Shown here: one piece after another, positions 54,701 through 64,000 of the stretch
How positions within the stretch are numbered: the first letter of the stretch is position 1
How the letters are laid out: every line of letters begins with the position of its first letter
Assembly (NCBI GenBank): GCA_025526915.1
Contig: JAHLKH010000039.1
Span: forward strand, 62,001-126,000
Source: Entophlyctis helioformis
Taxonomy: Eukaryota > Chytridiomycota > Chytridiomycetes > Chytridiales > Chytriomycetaceae
Direction of reading: 5' to 3'
DNA: 64,000 nucleotides
Made by a program: the position numbers and the translations under genes
The notes under the pieces: model-generated
Database searches by the model: none
Told to the model about the DNA's origin: nothing
The model's input: the letters and a program-made list of their open reading frames with translations, nothing else

Positions 54701-55862
54701 AGTCGTACCGCGTGTTGTGGCCCTTTGCTCGGCACAGGCGAACCGCAGTGACTGACACGCCAGTACGCTACACGACGCGACTCGACAGATCCTGTCTGGA
54801 CTGACGCCCTCCACGTCGGGCGACGCTCTCATGTACGGCCTGTCTGTGCAGTACCAGATGAACCGCATTCGCAAGATCATGGGCGTCTGCCCGCAGCACG
54901 ATATCCTCTTCAGCGACCTCACTGCTCGCGAGCACATCTACCTGTATGCCGCGTTCAAGGGCGTTCCGCGCGAGCAATGGGATCCGCTTGCAAACGACCG
55001 GCTGCAAGCCGTGCGTCTGCTCGCCGTCGCCGACCAAGCCACGTCGACATACTCTGGCGGCATGCGACGCCGCCTCTCGCTCGTGATCGCCACCATTGGC
55101 GACCCCAAGATTGTGTTCCTGGACGAGCCGACGACGGGCATGGACCCGGTCAACCGCCGCCACGTGTGGACGTTTATCGAAAAGTTCAAGGCGGGACGCA
55201 TTGTCGTGCTCACGACGCACTCGATGGAAGAGGCCGACGTGCTGGGCGACCGCATTGCCATCATGGCACACGGGCGGCTGCGCGCCATCGGCAACTCGGT
55301 CACGCTCAAGAGCAAGTTTGGTGCAGGCTACCGCATCTCGATCATCACAGACCCCGTTCGCGCCGATGATGCCAAGGCGGCCGTGTACGCGCAGGTGCCG
55401 GCGGCCACGCTCGAAGACGACTCGGCCGGTGCGCTGATCTACCAGTTCCCCGTCTCGTCCACGCCGCTCATCCCCGGGTTTGTCAAGTACCTCAACGCCA
55501 ACCCGGCAGGTCTGGTGCGCGCGTGGGGCATCTCGCAAACAACGCTCGAGGAGGTGTTCCTGCGCATTATTCGCGACGCCAACCCGGGCGGATACATGTC
55601 GAACGAGGTCGTCATCCTCGACGATGCGCCGCCCGTGGCGGGCACCGGTGCGCTGCGACCCAAGTTCTCGATCCGCCGCCGCAACACGGCCAGCAGCCGT
55701 CGCACGCACCGCTCGGACGCTGGCGACGATGGCGAGGACGGCACCGGAACCGCCTCGTTTGCGGCGAGCCCCCTGTCGCCTGTGCCCAAGGTGCCGCCCA
55801 AGTTCATGGACGAGCGGTCGCCGTCTATGGAGGATATCAATTCGGCCAACCCGCTTGTCTGA
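51749..55862 (+). CDS. ABC transporter, ABCA-type half molecule
   Basis: Eleven exons: 51749-51898, 52235-52390, 52525-52666, 52748-52846, 52947-53087, 53161-53387, 53476-53598, 53665-53872, 53979-54440, 54534-54697 and 54789-55862 (981 residues). The first helix (LIFMLLLFILQRA) is followed by a large extracellular loop with NCINIMYTP. A cluster of membrane helices spans about 53270-54280. One nucleotide-binding domain has Walker A GQNGAGKST, signature YSGGMRRRLS and Walker B IVFLDEPTTGMDP. ABCA proteins move lipids across membranes; as a half molecule it should work as a dimer. Intron 2 has a GC donor (GCACGT). An in-frame ATG at 51584 would add 55 Ser/Thr-rich residues. Confidence 0.93.
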
Positions 55863-55977
55863 CGAACGGGACACTCTTGAATACACACCTGCTTGTATCT
55901 AGACACACACACGCGTTCGTGCATGGTTGTTTACAATGCCACCATGCCAGCATGCCGTGCTTGGGTCGATAGGGGTT

Positions 55978-56727
55978 TCATTGGCCTATAAACCGCTCAA
56001 GACGCGACGACAGGATGTTGTTGCGGAACACGACAGGATCGTCATCAAACTGTTGTTGCTGCTGCTGCTGCTGCTGTTGCAATGACTGCTGCAATGGCGG
56101 CAGCTGATGTTGCGGCTGCTGCGGTATGTACGTCTGTGGGAGCGCCAGTGGTGGCTGGGAATATCCGCCAACACCTGAGCCGTAAGCCTCGGCAAACGGC
56201 GCATGCTGGTGCACAGGCGTGTCAATGCCGGCCGACCATTGGTCCAGTCCATGCTCGGTTTGGGCGAGATCCTGGTCAGCGTTCTGAAACTCAAACACGT
56301 CGTCAACGTAGCGGGACCGCTTGGCTGGTCGCAGCCGGTCGCTGTCGATGCTGTCCGGCAGCTGAGTGTGGTGGTGTGCGTGGCTGATGCGGTTGCGCGT
56401 GCCGGCATGCGGTTGGTCAAGCTGGTCCAGTTGGTCCAGTTGGTCCAGTTGGTCGTCGCGGGAGAGGCGGTCCTGGGCAATGAGGGGCGGCGATCGCTGC
56501 ATGTCGTCCAGTTGAGAAAGGTCATAGATCGGGGACGGTTGCATGCCAGATTGGGGTGGCCGTCTTTGAGGCGTAAAGGTCTGCTGCTGCGGCTGGTAGT
56601 GCGGTGGTGGCGGCTGCTGGTACATCTGCTGGTACTGGTTGTGAGGCAATGATGACAATGGCAGTCGGGGTGTTGTCGTGCGGTATGATAAAGGAGGCAG
56701 CTGTAGGGAAAGACGTTGCGACGACGC

Positions 56728-56763
<36 letters not shown>

Positions 56764-59603
56764 GTGTCTATCCTGCTGCTGATGCGTGGCTGTCGGGGGT
56801 GGCAATGGGTTGCTGTTGTTGCTGTTGTTGCTTGTGAAATAGTCGTATCCAATCTCGCTGGTAAAGTCGGCCAGCTCCGCAAGTGCCGACTCGGAGGTTG
56901 AGCGCGCGTGTGGCGCGTAGCTTGCCGGTGCAGCAGGTGCCATGTCATCGACATACGCAGGAGGGTGAGGAAACATGTGCGCAGCCGACGACGATGAAGA
57001 CAACCGTCGCGCCATGGTAGACGGGCGTGTTGGGAGGGCAAAGACGCGACTGTCGAGGTTCGGTGGCTGTCTGGAGCTGATATCTGCCATCGCCTCGAAG
57101 CCATCGTCTGACGGTAACCTTCTCTTGACACGCGGCGACTCTGGTGAAGCGTCCTGGTGTGTCGACAAGGCTGCAGATGGCGGCCGCGATGCTGCCGGCG
57201 ATGGCGGCGTCGACTTTTCCAACGCTAGCGGCTGCAAGTCCTGCTGCTGCACACTAGCAGTGGGCTCATCGTGCACCGACGGCTGCAGCGGCTGTTCCGG
57301 CTGTAAGGGCTCGGATGGCTGCAATGGCACGGTCTCGGAAGTCGGCTGGGTTGCAGGCAACGATGCCGGTCCAGATGCCGGAGTCGGAACGTCTATTGCT
57401 GCTGTCTCTGCTGTTTCTGCTAGGGGAGCGAACGCAAGAGCCGACACAGGCTCTCCAGTCACCTCCTCGACTGGCTCGTCGTCCGAATCACTCAGAGTCA
57501 GGTCAATTACCACAGGAACTGTCGGCAGTTAACAGGCTGTCAGTCTACCCAGTAGACAAGCAACCCGCAGACAGAGCCAATCGCAAACAAACCTGGCCGT
57601 TGCGGTGTGCGTCTGGATGGCGTGACAACACTCGACGGCAGTTGCGGCAGGGGTGACGATCCAATGGGTTGCAGCTCGACCTTTGTGGTAGCAAGTGCAA
57701 TCTGGATATCAGAGTCTTCGTCGTCGCTGATGAGATCAAACGTCTCCATCTGCTTGGAGCTGCTGCCGTTCGGCCCGTTTTGGTTATTGGACGCATTTGG
57801 CCGGGGCGACTCTGCCGATGAAGATGCAGACGCGCCTGCAAGCTGCCACGTGCCGTCAGGCATGACTTCGACCATGTCCACGTCTGGTGCCTGACTCAGA
57901 ATATCCTTGAAATACCTGGTGCGCAACGATACCAACAGCAGGTGTGAGCTGACCAAACACTGCAGATGGCGGGCGTGCAAGAACGTACCCATCAACGACG
58001 ATGGTGCGAACTGGCGCCGCTCGACTGCAGACTGGGCATTCCCAGGTCGGCACCTGGCGGTTGACTGACAGATATGTCTCGCAGTCAAAGCACTGGATGT
58101 GCACGCAGTTGGACGATCGGATTGGGATGTTGATGCGGCATTTGGACAGCGGGTCCTTGAGCGAGACTTGCTCCAGCATCGTCATGATGTCGTCTTGCTC
58201 TGCAGCCTGCTTTCGCTTCTTGAGAATGTCGTCCTTGGATACAAACGTGGTTGACTCGAAATGCCGGACAATGGTGTCCATGGGCAAGTTCTCGACAAGA
58301 TACACTGCAACCGCGAACACCTGGTTGCGACGGGCCATTGAGACAAGGCGTGAGATCAAAATCCAGGACGAACCGATATGCAGCTGTCGGACGATCGAGA
58401 CGCACCTGTGTCGGACAAATGTATCGCATCAGGATATTGTTGGTGCTGCCATCCAACGTCAGATGCGGCGTCAAGTTGGCCGGCTGGCACGTCCACGGCT
58501 TCTTTTTAAGCCCCAAGAATCCCTGTCCACGCGTTCAAGCACGACTGGCTGTTCAGACCATTGACAACCGCTTGGGCAGCAGAACCAACAAGCAAGACGC
58601 GCAAGACAACTTACAGACGAGAGCTGCATTAAGTTGACCTGAACGATCGTGTTGTCTGGGTATAGTTGCTTGATGGGGACTCGCTTATGCGCATACATGC
58701 CGACGCAGAGCACCACACTGTACTGGCTGGTTGTGCGCGACGCAACCAGCTTGTCTCGAGTGTCACTGTCTAGACTGACGGTGAACGACATGGGGCATCG
58801 CGCATCTGTCAGGCAGTTGTGTGTAAGCAGACAGGGCCAGACGGGACTTGATAGACCCAGCATGCATGACGAGGGATCGATGCACGCACTGCTCGTGTAC
58901 ATGACGTTGGACAGGGCCTTCTTGACAATGTAAAAGGGCGACTTTTCAAACTCGATGGCAGGCTGGACAGGTGCAAGTGCAGGTGCAGAGGCAGGTCCAG
59001 AGGCAGAGGACGATCCTCGCACGGGACTGGGCAGCAACGGATGCAGTGCCGGAGAAGTGCCCAGACTCAGCTTGATCCGTGGCGTTTGAGCAGACAAGGT
59101 GGATGCGGCAGCGTACATGGTTGGCCTGCATGGCATGGCAGATCCAGCAGGTGTCCAGGTGGTCGTTGTTGCCGTTGAAGGTGTGGAGTAGATGCACATG
59201 CCGCATGTTGTTGCCTGTCAGCCAGCGATCGACACCACAGGCGTCCCGCAACGACATACACGGCGTCCATCTGCGTCGATGCACCAGCCGGCGGTGCCAT
59301 TGGCGCCATGGCAGCGGCGTCTCGGCTGGAGACGACCCGAGTGGCGACCTGCAGGACAGGAAAGAAGTTGGCAGCGGTCTTGGCGTGCGCCAGGATGCGC
59401 TCGACCAGCAGCGCCTTGCGGCCCGACTTGGTCAGGCTGAAGTGGTCGAGCACCAGCTTGAGCTGCGGGATGGTCATGACGCCGACGGTGCGTTCCAGGG
59501 CCTGTGCATGCAGCGAGACGGCGTCAGCCGCAGCGGTGCGCGGTGTCCAGTGCGCAAGAGCAGCGCATGGCAGACGCACCCGGAAGTCTGGTGCTGCGTC
59601 CAT
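55978..59603 (-). CDS. PIAS/SIZ-type SUMO E3 ligase with long Gln-rich tail
   Basis: Six exons: 59603-59260, 59125-58615, 58522-58406, 58320-57989, 57915-57593 and 57518-55978 (1055 residues). It has a SAP DNA-binding motif (MTIPQLKLVLDHFSLTKSGRKALLVERI), a PINIT region (FEKSPFYIVKK...) and an SP-RING (CRINIPIRSSNCVHIQCFDCETY...WECPVC). SUMO-interaction motifs follow: FDLISDDED and VVIDLTLSDSDDE, the second created across the last splice. PIAS/SIZ proteins promote SUMO transfer from Ubc9 to nuclear targets. The final 500 residues are Pro/Gln-rich with polyGln runs (CAG/CTG repeats near 56050-56085 and 56728-56762). The length is well above most fungal SIZ proteins. Confidence 0.93.
56728..56762. 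repeat. (CTG)n trinucleotide run
   Basis: About ten CTG units encoding Gln on the minus strand in the PIAS tail. A similar run lies near 56050-56075. Confidence 0.85.
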
Positions 59604-59725
59604 GTCGGGTCGTCTGTGCTGCGTCTCTGTGTCGGCGTCTGTCCGTCGTTAGTGTTCGTCTCCGAAAACGCAGAAATATGTTGCAGATTCGCCTTTAAAG
59701 TTTTAACAAATGTCACTTTATTCGG

Positions 59726-61918
59726 TCACACCGTCGAGGGGATCGCGCCGTATGCCCCGCGATCGTCGCACGCATCCAGGCGTCCAGCAAGCTGCAGCGC
59801 CCGCTCTGCCTCGTGCGTCCAGTCCGTGCGCACCACCATCACCGCAACCGTGCCCGATGCCAGGATAAGAGCAAACGTGAGTCCCATCCAGAGACCCGCA
59901 AGCCCAAGCGAAAAGTGGAACGCCGCGACGATCGCCACGGGCAGACCAATGACGTAGTAGCCTGCGAGGTTGATGTACGCTCCCAGGTGCTGGCGGCCGC
60001 ATCCGCGCAGGACGGCGCCACCCACGGCTCCAAGACCGTCGCTGACCTGGAACAGGGCTGCGAGCGGCATGACGGACGCGACAATCGTGATGACCTCGGG
60101 GTCGTTGGAGTAGAGCCCACCCAGCGAGTTGCGCGCAGAGAAGAGAACAAGCGCGTTGATGCACGCTCCGCCAACTCCCAGAATGTACGACGTGATGGCC
60201 GCGACCTTGGCCGAGAAGGGCCGGTTGGATCCGAGAGAGTTACTGCCATGGACGGGAAACGCTCAGTCAGTCATGGCAGCAAGTGACAATGAACCACCCG
60301 AAACGAAGTGCACGGCTCACCCAATGCGCGTCGAACTGGCAATCGACAGAGCCAAGGGAACCGTGTACGTCAGACCGATCGTGTTGAGCGCAATCGTCTG
60401 CGCGGCAAGCATGTTGTCGCCAAGAAGCCCGGCTGCCAGAGCAACAATCTGGATCCCGCCACACCAAGTTTGTCAGCGCGTTCTGTTGCCCAAACCGTGC
60501 ATTCAAGCCCATAGCCCTGCATGTGCCGGCTCACCTCAAAGGCCCACCACTCGCTGCACACCATGGCGATGCCGGGAACACCAAGCTTGACAAAGATCCA
60601 CAGCTGGCGAGCGTCCAGCGCCTCTTTCCAGTCCCAGCCGCCCCAGGCCTCGTGGCCCTGGACAAAGGCCGCGTAGCCGATCGTCATGAGGAAGATGAGC
60701 GTGTTGCTGATGCTGGTGGCGATGGGTGCGCCGATGATGCCCAGACTGGCAAACGGCGACCAGACAAGGAGCCACTGAAGGAAGATGTTGATGGGCAGCA
60801 CGATCATCGTCACCCACATGCTCGCCATCACGATTCCTGTTTGCCACCGGCGAGATGGATATGGTCAGCACCGTCAGGCACACCTGGCAATGCGAGTGGC
60901 ACGCATAGGATCGTATGTACCCTGGGACTGCAAGTACCGCTTGAGGCAGTCGTTGGCAAGGAACGGAATGAGGCCAAGCAGCATCCAACGGGCAAACACG
61001 CCTGAGATGGCAGAGATCTCAGGATCCTGGCCAGCCAGCAGCAGAATCTCTCTTGTGAACAGCCACACTCCTGCAATCGGAATCGACAGGAACAGCATCA
61101 CGACAATCGACCGCTGCAGGTGCTTGCCCAGCGCGTGTTTGTCCAGCGAGGCGGTGTGGCCCTGCGAGCAGAGCGTGTCCAGCGCAGATGCCATGCCCTG
61201 CCGAGTGCATCAGAGTCCAGATGACCGCATCCACGTGTCAGCGCATGGAGGGGCAGCCACGCGATCGCATGCATGCAGCACCTACAATGCCGACAGAGTG
61301 GCCGGTGACGTTGCAGAACATGGTTGTCAGGGCAGAGGCCGCCAGCTCCTTTGTGCCCACATGTCCCACGAAAACACCCTGAGCACAGCATGCCACCGGT
61401 CAAACTAATGCCCGTCGCACAACGGCACACAAACAGAAAAAGGCAGCAGGCGCTCGATACGTACGATGTGAGCGACAGCGAGAACTGAAGCAGGTAGGCG
61501 ACAAAGATGGGCCAGGCGAGTTGAACTAGGCGCCACACATGCACACACATGCACGCACATGCGCACGCATCGATCGCAGCGGGTCAGTCGCAGTCTCGGT
61601 CATCCACGCCGCCATCACCGTGAGCAGAGCAGCACGGCAGAACGGCAGAACGGCAGAACGGCAGCACGACAGCATCCGTTCCTCACCAATGTGCGAGGAC
61701 TCGGCCAGGATGAGGGCACCGGTGACCTTGGCGTTCATGTCTTCCTCGGTCTTGGCAGGCAGCTCGTCGACGCCTTCCACATCGACGGCATCGTCGATGT
61801 TGCCGCTGTCATTGCTGCATTGCTCGGAAGTCGTCCAAGCAGTGGTTGTTGCTGCTGTTGTGGGGGCTGCTGATGCAGCAACGGCGTTGTTTCGATGGCC
61901 ATGAGTGTCTGCGTGCAT
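59726..61918 (-). CDS. MATE family multidrug/toxin extrusion transporter
   Basis: Seven exons: 61918-61687, 61525-61461, 61378-61286, 61197-60921, 60836-60535, 60448-60321 and 60242-59726 (537 residues). After a 75-residue hydrophilic N-terminus come about twelve hydrophobic helices. Family landmarks are LAWPIFVAYLLQFSLSL, VFVGHVGTKELAA, GMASALDTLCSQ, QTIALNTIG and ALFQVSDGL. MATE proteins export organic cations or metabolites by proton or sodium antiport. Intron 1 contains an 8-bp tandem repeat. An upstream in-frame ATG at 61951 is possible. Confidence 0.93.
61635..61666. repeat. 8-bp tandem repeat (CGGCAGAA)n in MATE intron 1
   Basis: Three exact units and a fourth with one change. Confidence 0.85.
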
Positions 61919-62266
61919 GCAGTTGCGCATCAGCCATCCGGTCGCCCACAAGCATCACAGCATGCGCAATCCAGCCAGCCACTCGAGGCCCTACAAGCCA
62001 GCGGTCTGCATGGATGGCCAGTGGTCTGCCTTTACCGTTGTGGTCTATCGGAAGAAGGGGAAACATGCCGAAAAAACGTGGCTGGATGGCTGGCTGATCA
62101 CATGGGAGGACGGCAAGGCAGGCACATGGGGTGCAGATGCCAGTCAGATGACTGCATTCACATCATCAACATCCAACAACAAGAGATTCAATCGCAATGG
62201 CACAGGATGAGGTCGCATGGCCCGAGGGTCCGCGACCAGTAGAAGCAAACAGTCATGTAGCAGTCC
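61919..62266. other. Intergenic region between MATE start and RING gene end
   Basis: 348 bp upstream of the MATE gene on the minus strand. No TATA or CCAAT box found; nothing coding recognised. Confidence 0.55.
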
Positions 62267-64000
62267 TCAGTCAAGCGCATCAATGTCACTGTGGCGATCA
62301 CGTTGCTGCTGCTGAGAGCCAGAAGATGGCGCATCGCCGCCCCGCATGCCAAACAGTGATGCAAGAAAGTTGGTGCTGGCCGACTGGGGTCGTGACGAGG
62401 AGCGCGCGTCCGTGTCTGCTGCTGGTCCGCCAGATCCGCTAGCAGGTCCAGGCGCAGACCCAGCGGCGTCAACAAGCGAGAATCGGCACACGGGGCACGT
62501 GCCGTTGAGCTTGAGCCAGCTGTTGATGCACTCGGGGTGGAATGCGTGGTGGCACGGCAGCTCGACTAACTCCTCGGCGTCCACAAAGTTGTCTTGGCAC
62601 ACAGGACAGTCGTGTTGCACTGGTTGCATGTTTCGTGCCAATGTCAGCAATCATCCATGCTCTCTTGGATGGCAACGCCGCAACGTACGCATTGAGTCCT
62701 TGGAAAACGGCTTGTGAGGCAGTTTGCGGATCGTGTCGGCAGAGGCAGCCGCAGGGCCAGTCGACCTGGCATAACAGGAATGAGCACCACGTCATGCGAG
62801 GCCGTGTCAAGACGGCCCATGGATCGACATACCGGCTGTGCTGCTCCATAAGCTGTGTCACGATTTCGTCAAGGCCGTGCTGGCTCATCACGTAGTCGCC
62901 GGGATCGCCGCGCATGCCGAGCATTTCGAAAAACGTTGGCGGTCTGGCCCCTCTGCCTCCCTGCCCAGCACCACGCTGCTGCTCAGCAGACATGGTTTCC
63001 AGTTGCTGCAGCATTCTGATCGCACCACCAATACACTCTCAGCACACGTTGTTGGAGAGAAATGGGCTGGATGGCTCTGCACTTACAGTAGCAGCATCTG
63101 CTCTTGAAGACTGCGTCCGCCCTGAAACGCAAACGGCTCTGGGCCAGGCTGGCCAGGCCGGTGTGGCGAGCCACTGCGCTGCGTGCCAGCTGTCTGCGTA
63201 CCGTCAGTGTCCGTCGATGGACGACGGCCCAGGCCACCAGCATTTGGAGGGTAGGTAAACGAAGCCGTGTACAGTGCTCCTAAGGGACCCAGCTGCTGTG
63301 ATCGGAACTGGAATCCGCCCGTGCTGCTGCTTCCACCAGTCTCGGCAGCATCGTCACCGCCTGCAGCCCTTGTCGTCGTCGCAGATGCGCGTGCAGGGCC
63401 GCCAAGTCCCACTCCAAGCAGCTGCTGCAACATCATCGGCAACAGCTGATCAATGTTCTCTGGCCCACCAGCGCGATGGCGAGTCGAGCTGGTGGCCGAT
63501 TCGCCGTCGTCTTCGGTCTCCCATCCGTCTTCCTGGCCAAGACTGAGCGACTGGTCGTGGAACGGATCGCCTCCTTCGATCTGTAGCCAGCCAGGAAAGC
63601 CACGGAACGAGTCAGACCGTTGTGATATGATGCGGATGCGGATCAACTCGCAGGCTCGCTGACCTCTTCGACAAACTCTGAGCGGCAGATGGGGCACACG
63701 GGCAGACCCTCGATGTTCCTGGCAGGCCTGATTTCCACCTGCACACGCACGCACGCACACACGCACAGCAGCCGTCCGTTGAGCATCGTTGGGTGCGGCA
63801 GCAGCGTCCGTCGCAGCCAGTCCCGTCAGTTCAAGCCAGTCCAAGCTAGAAACAAGGCCACCGCACAGCCAGTGCACATGCCCCGGCCGTGTGCGGCAGA
63901 AAGCCGACAGCCGACAGCCCATCTGGTGGGCCAGTGAGTGTGCGCTGGACATGGCCGGCATACCTGGCAACTGTGGCACCAGAACGGAGCGTTGGTACTC
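62267..64000 (-). CDS. RNF126: RNF126/RNF115-like RING-H2 ubiquitin ligase (partial)
   Basis: Six exons are visible; the 5' end lies beyond the window: >64000-63964, 63738-63664, 63580-63087, 63015-62833, 62765-62689 and 62619-62267. An N-terminal zinc finger (FWCHSCQ joined to VEIRPARN...CPICRSEFVEEV) is the C4 finger of RNF126/RNF115. A long Gly/Ser/Ala-rich middle contains QQLLGVGLGG and DEIVTQLMEQ. The C-terminal RING-H2 is DCPVCQDNFVDAEELVELPCHHAFHPECINSW...CPVC with flexible Ser/Gln tail. Such ligases ubiquitinate misfolded or mislocalised client proteins. The start codon is not in the window. Confidence 0.9.

Overview
The window is GC-rich nuclear DNA of a eukaryote with many short spliceosomal introns (about 50-100 nt). 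The gene set includes a Bni1/Diaphanous-type formin, a yeast-NTE1-like phospholipase, a fungal-type indoleamine dioxygenase, chromodomain Ty3/gypsy elements, an ABCA-type half transporter and a rhodopsin-like 7TM protein. Together they suggest an early-diverging zoosporic (chytrid-like) fungus. This is an inference from gene content; nothing in the sequence names the species. There are no rRNA genes, CRISPR arrays or bacterial operons.

Layout. 1-8.2 kb is a retrotransposon-rich edge. Element A (17-1370) is an internally deleted chromovirus. Element B (1968-8193) is complete, with two 244-bp LTRs that look identical and a 5-bp target duplication (ATGCA). Element B sits inside the coding sequence of an unrecognised minus-strand multi-exon gene (gene H, 12159 down to 1371); removing the element plus one ATGCA copy restores its frame. 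A second unrecognised minus-strand gene (gene G, 12856-14579) shares a CCAAT-containing divergent promoter with a hormone-sensitive-lipase-like esterase (14733-17094, +).

17.3-30.9 kb carries a formin, an HSDL2-like short-chain dehydrogenase, a GPCR-like 7TM gene (+), indoleamine 2,3-dioxygenase, a second HSL-like esterase and a 1-Cys peroxiredoxin. 31-39.6 kb has a multi-pass membrane protein, a MATH-BTB protein (+), an F-box/ankyrin protein, a ZNRD2-like zinc-ribbon protein and the ARFRP1 GTPase (+); the last two are head to head with only 71 bp between their ATGs. 40-51.4 kb has NTE1 (+), a UCH-L3 deubiquitinase, an F-box protein and two tandem GPI-anchored secreted paralogues. 51.7-64 kb has the ABCA half transporter (+), a PIAS/SIZ SUMO ligase with a long polyQ tail, a MATE transporter, and an RNF126-like RING ligase cut by the right edge.

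Themes: lipid metabolism and membranes (two HSL esterases, HSDL2, NTE1, ABCA) and ubiquitin/SUMO pathways (UCH, two F-box proteins, MATH-BTB, PIAS, RNF126-like). These are ordinary dispersed genes, not a functional cluster.

Caution: about ten single-base frame breaks fall in 27.6-37.1 kb, plus isolated ones elsewhere, while genes on both sides read cleanly over thousands of codons. Several look like homopolymer miscalls, so the affected genes are reported as CDS with the break noted. Splice sites were chosen by eye from GT/GC-AG signals, reading phase and family alignment; boundaries may be off by a base or two.
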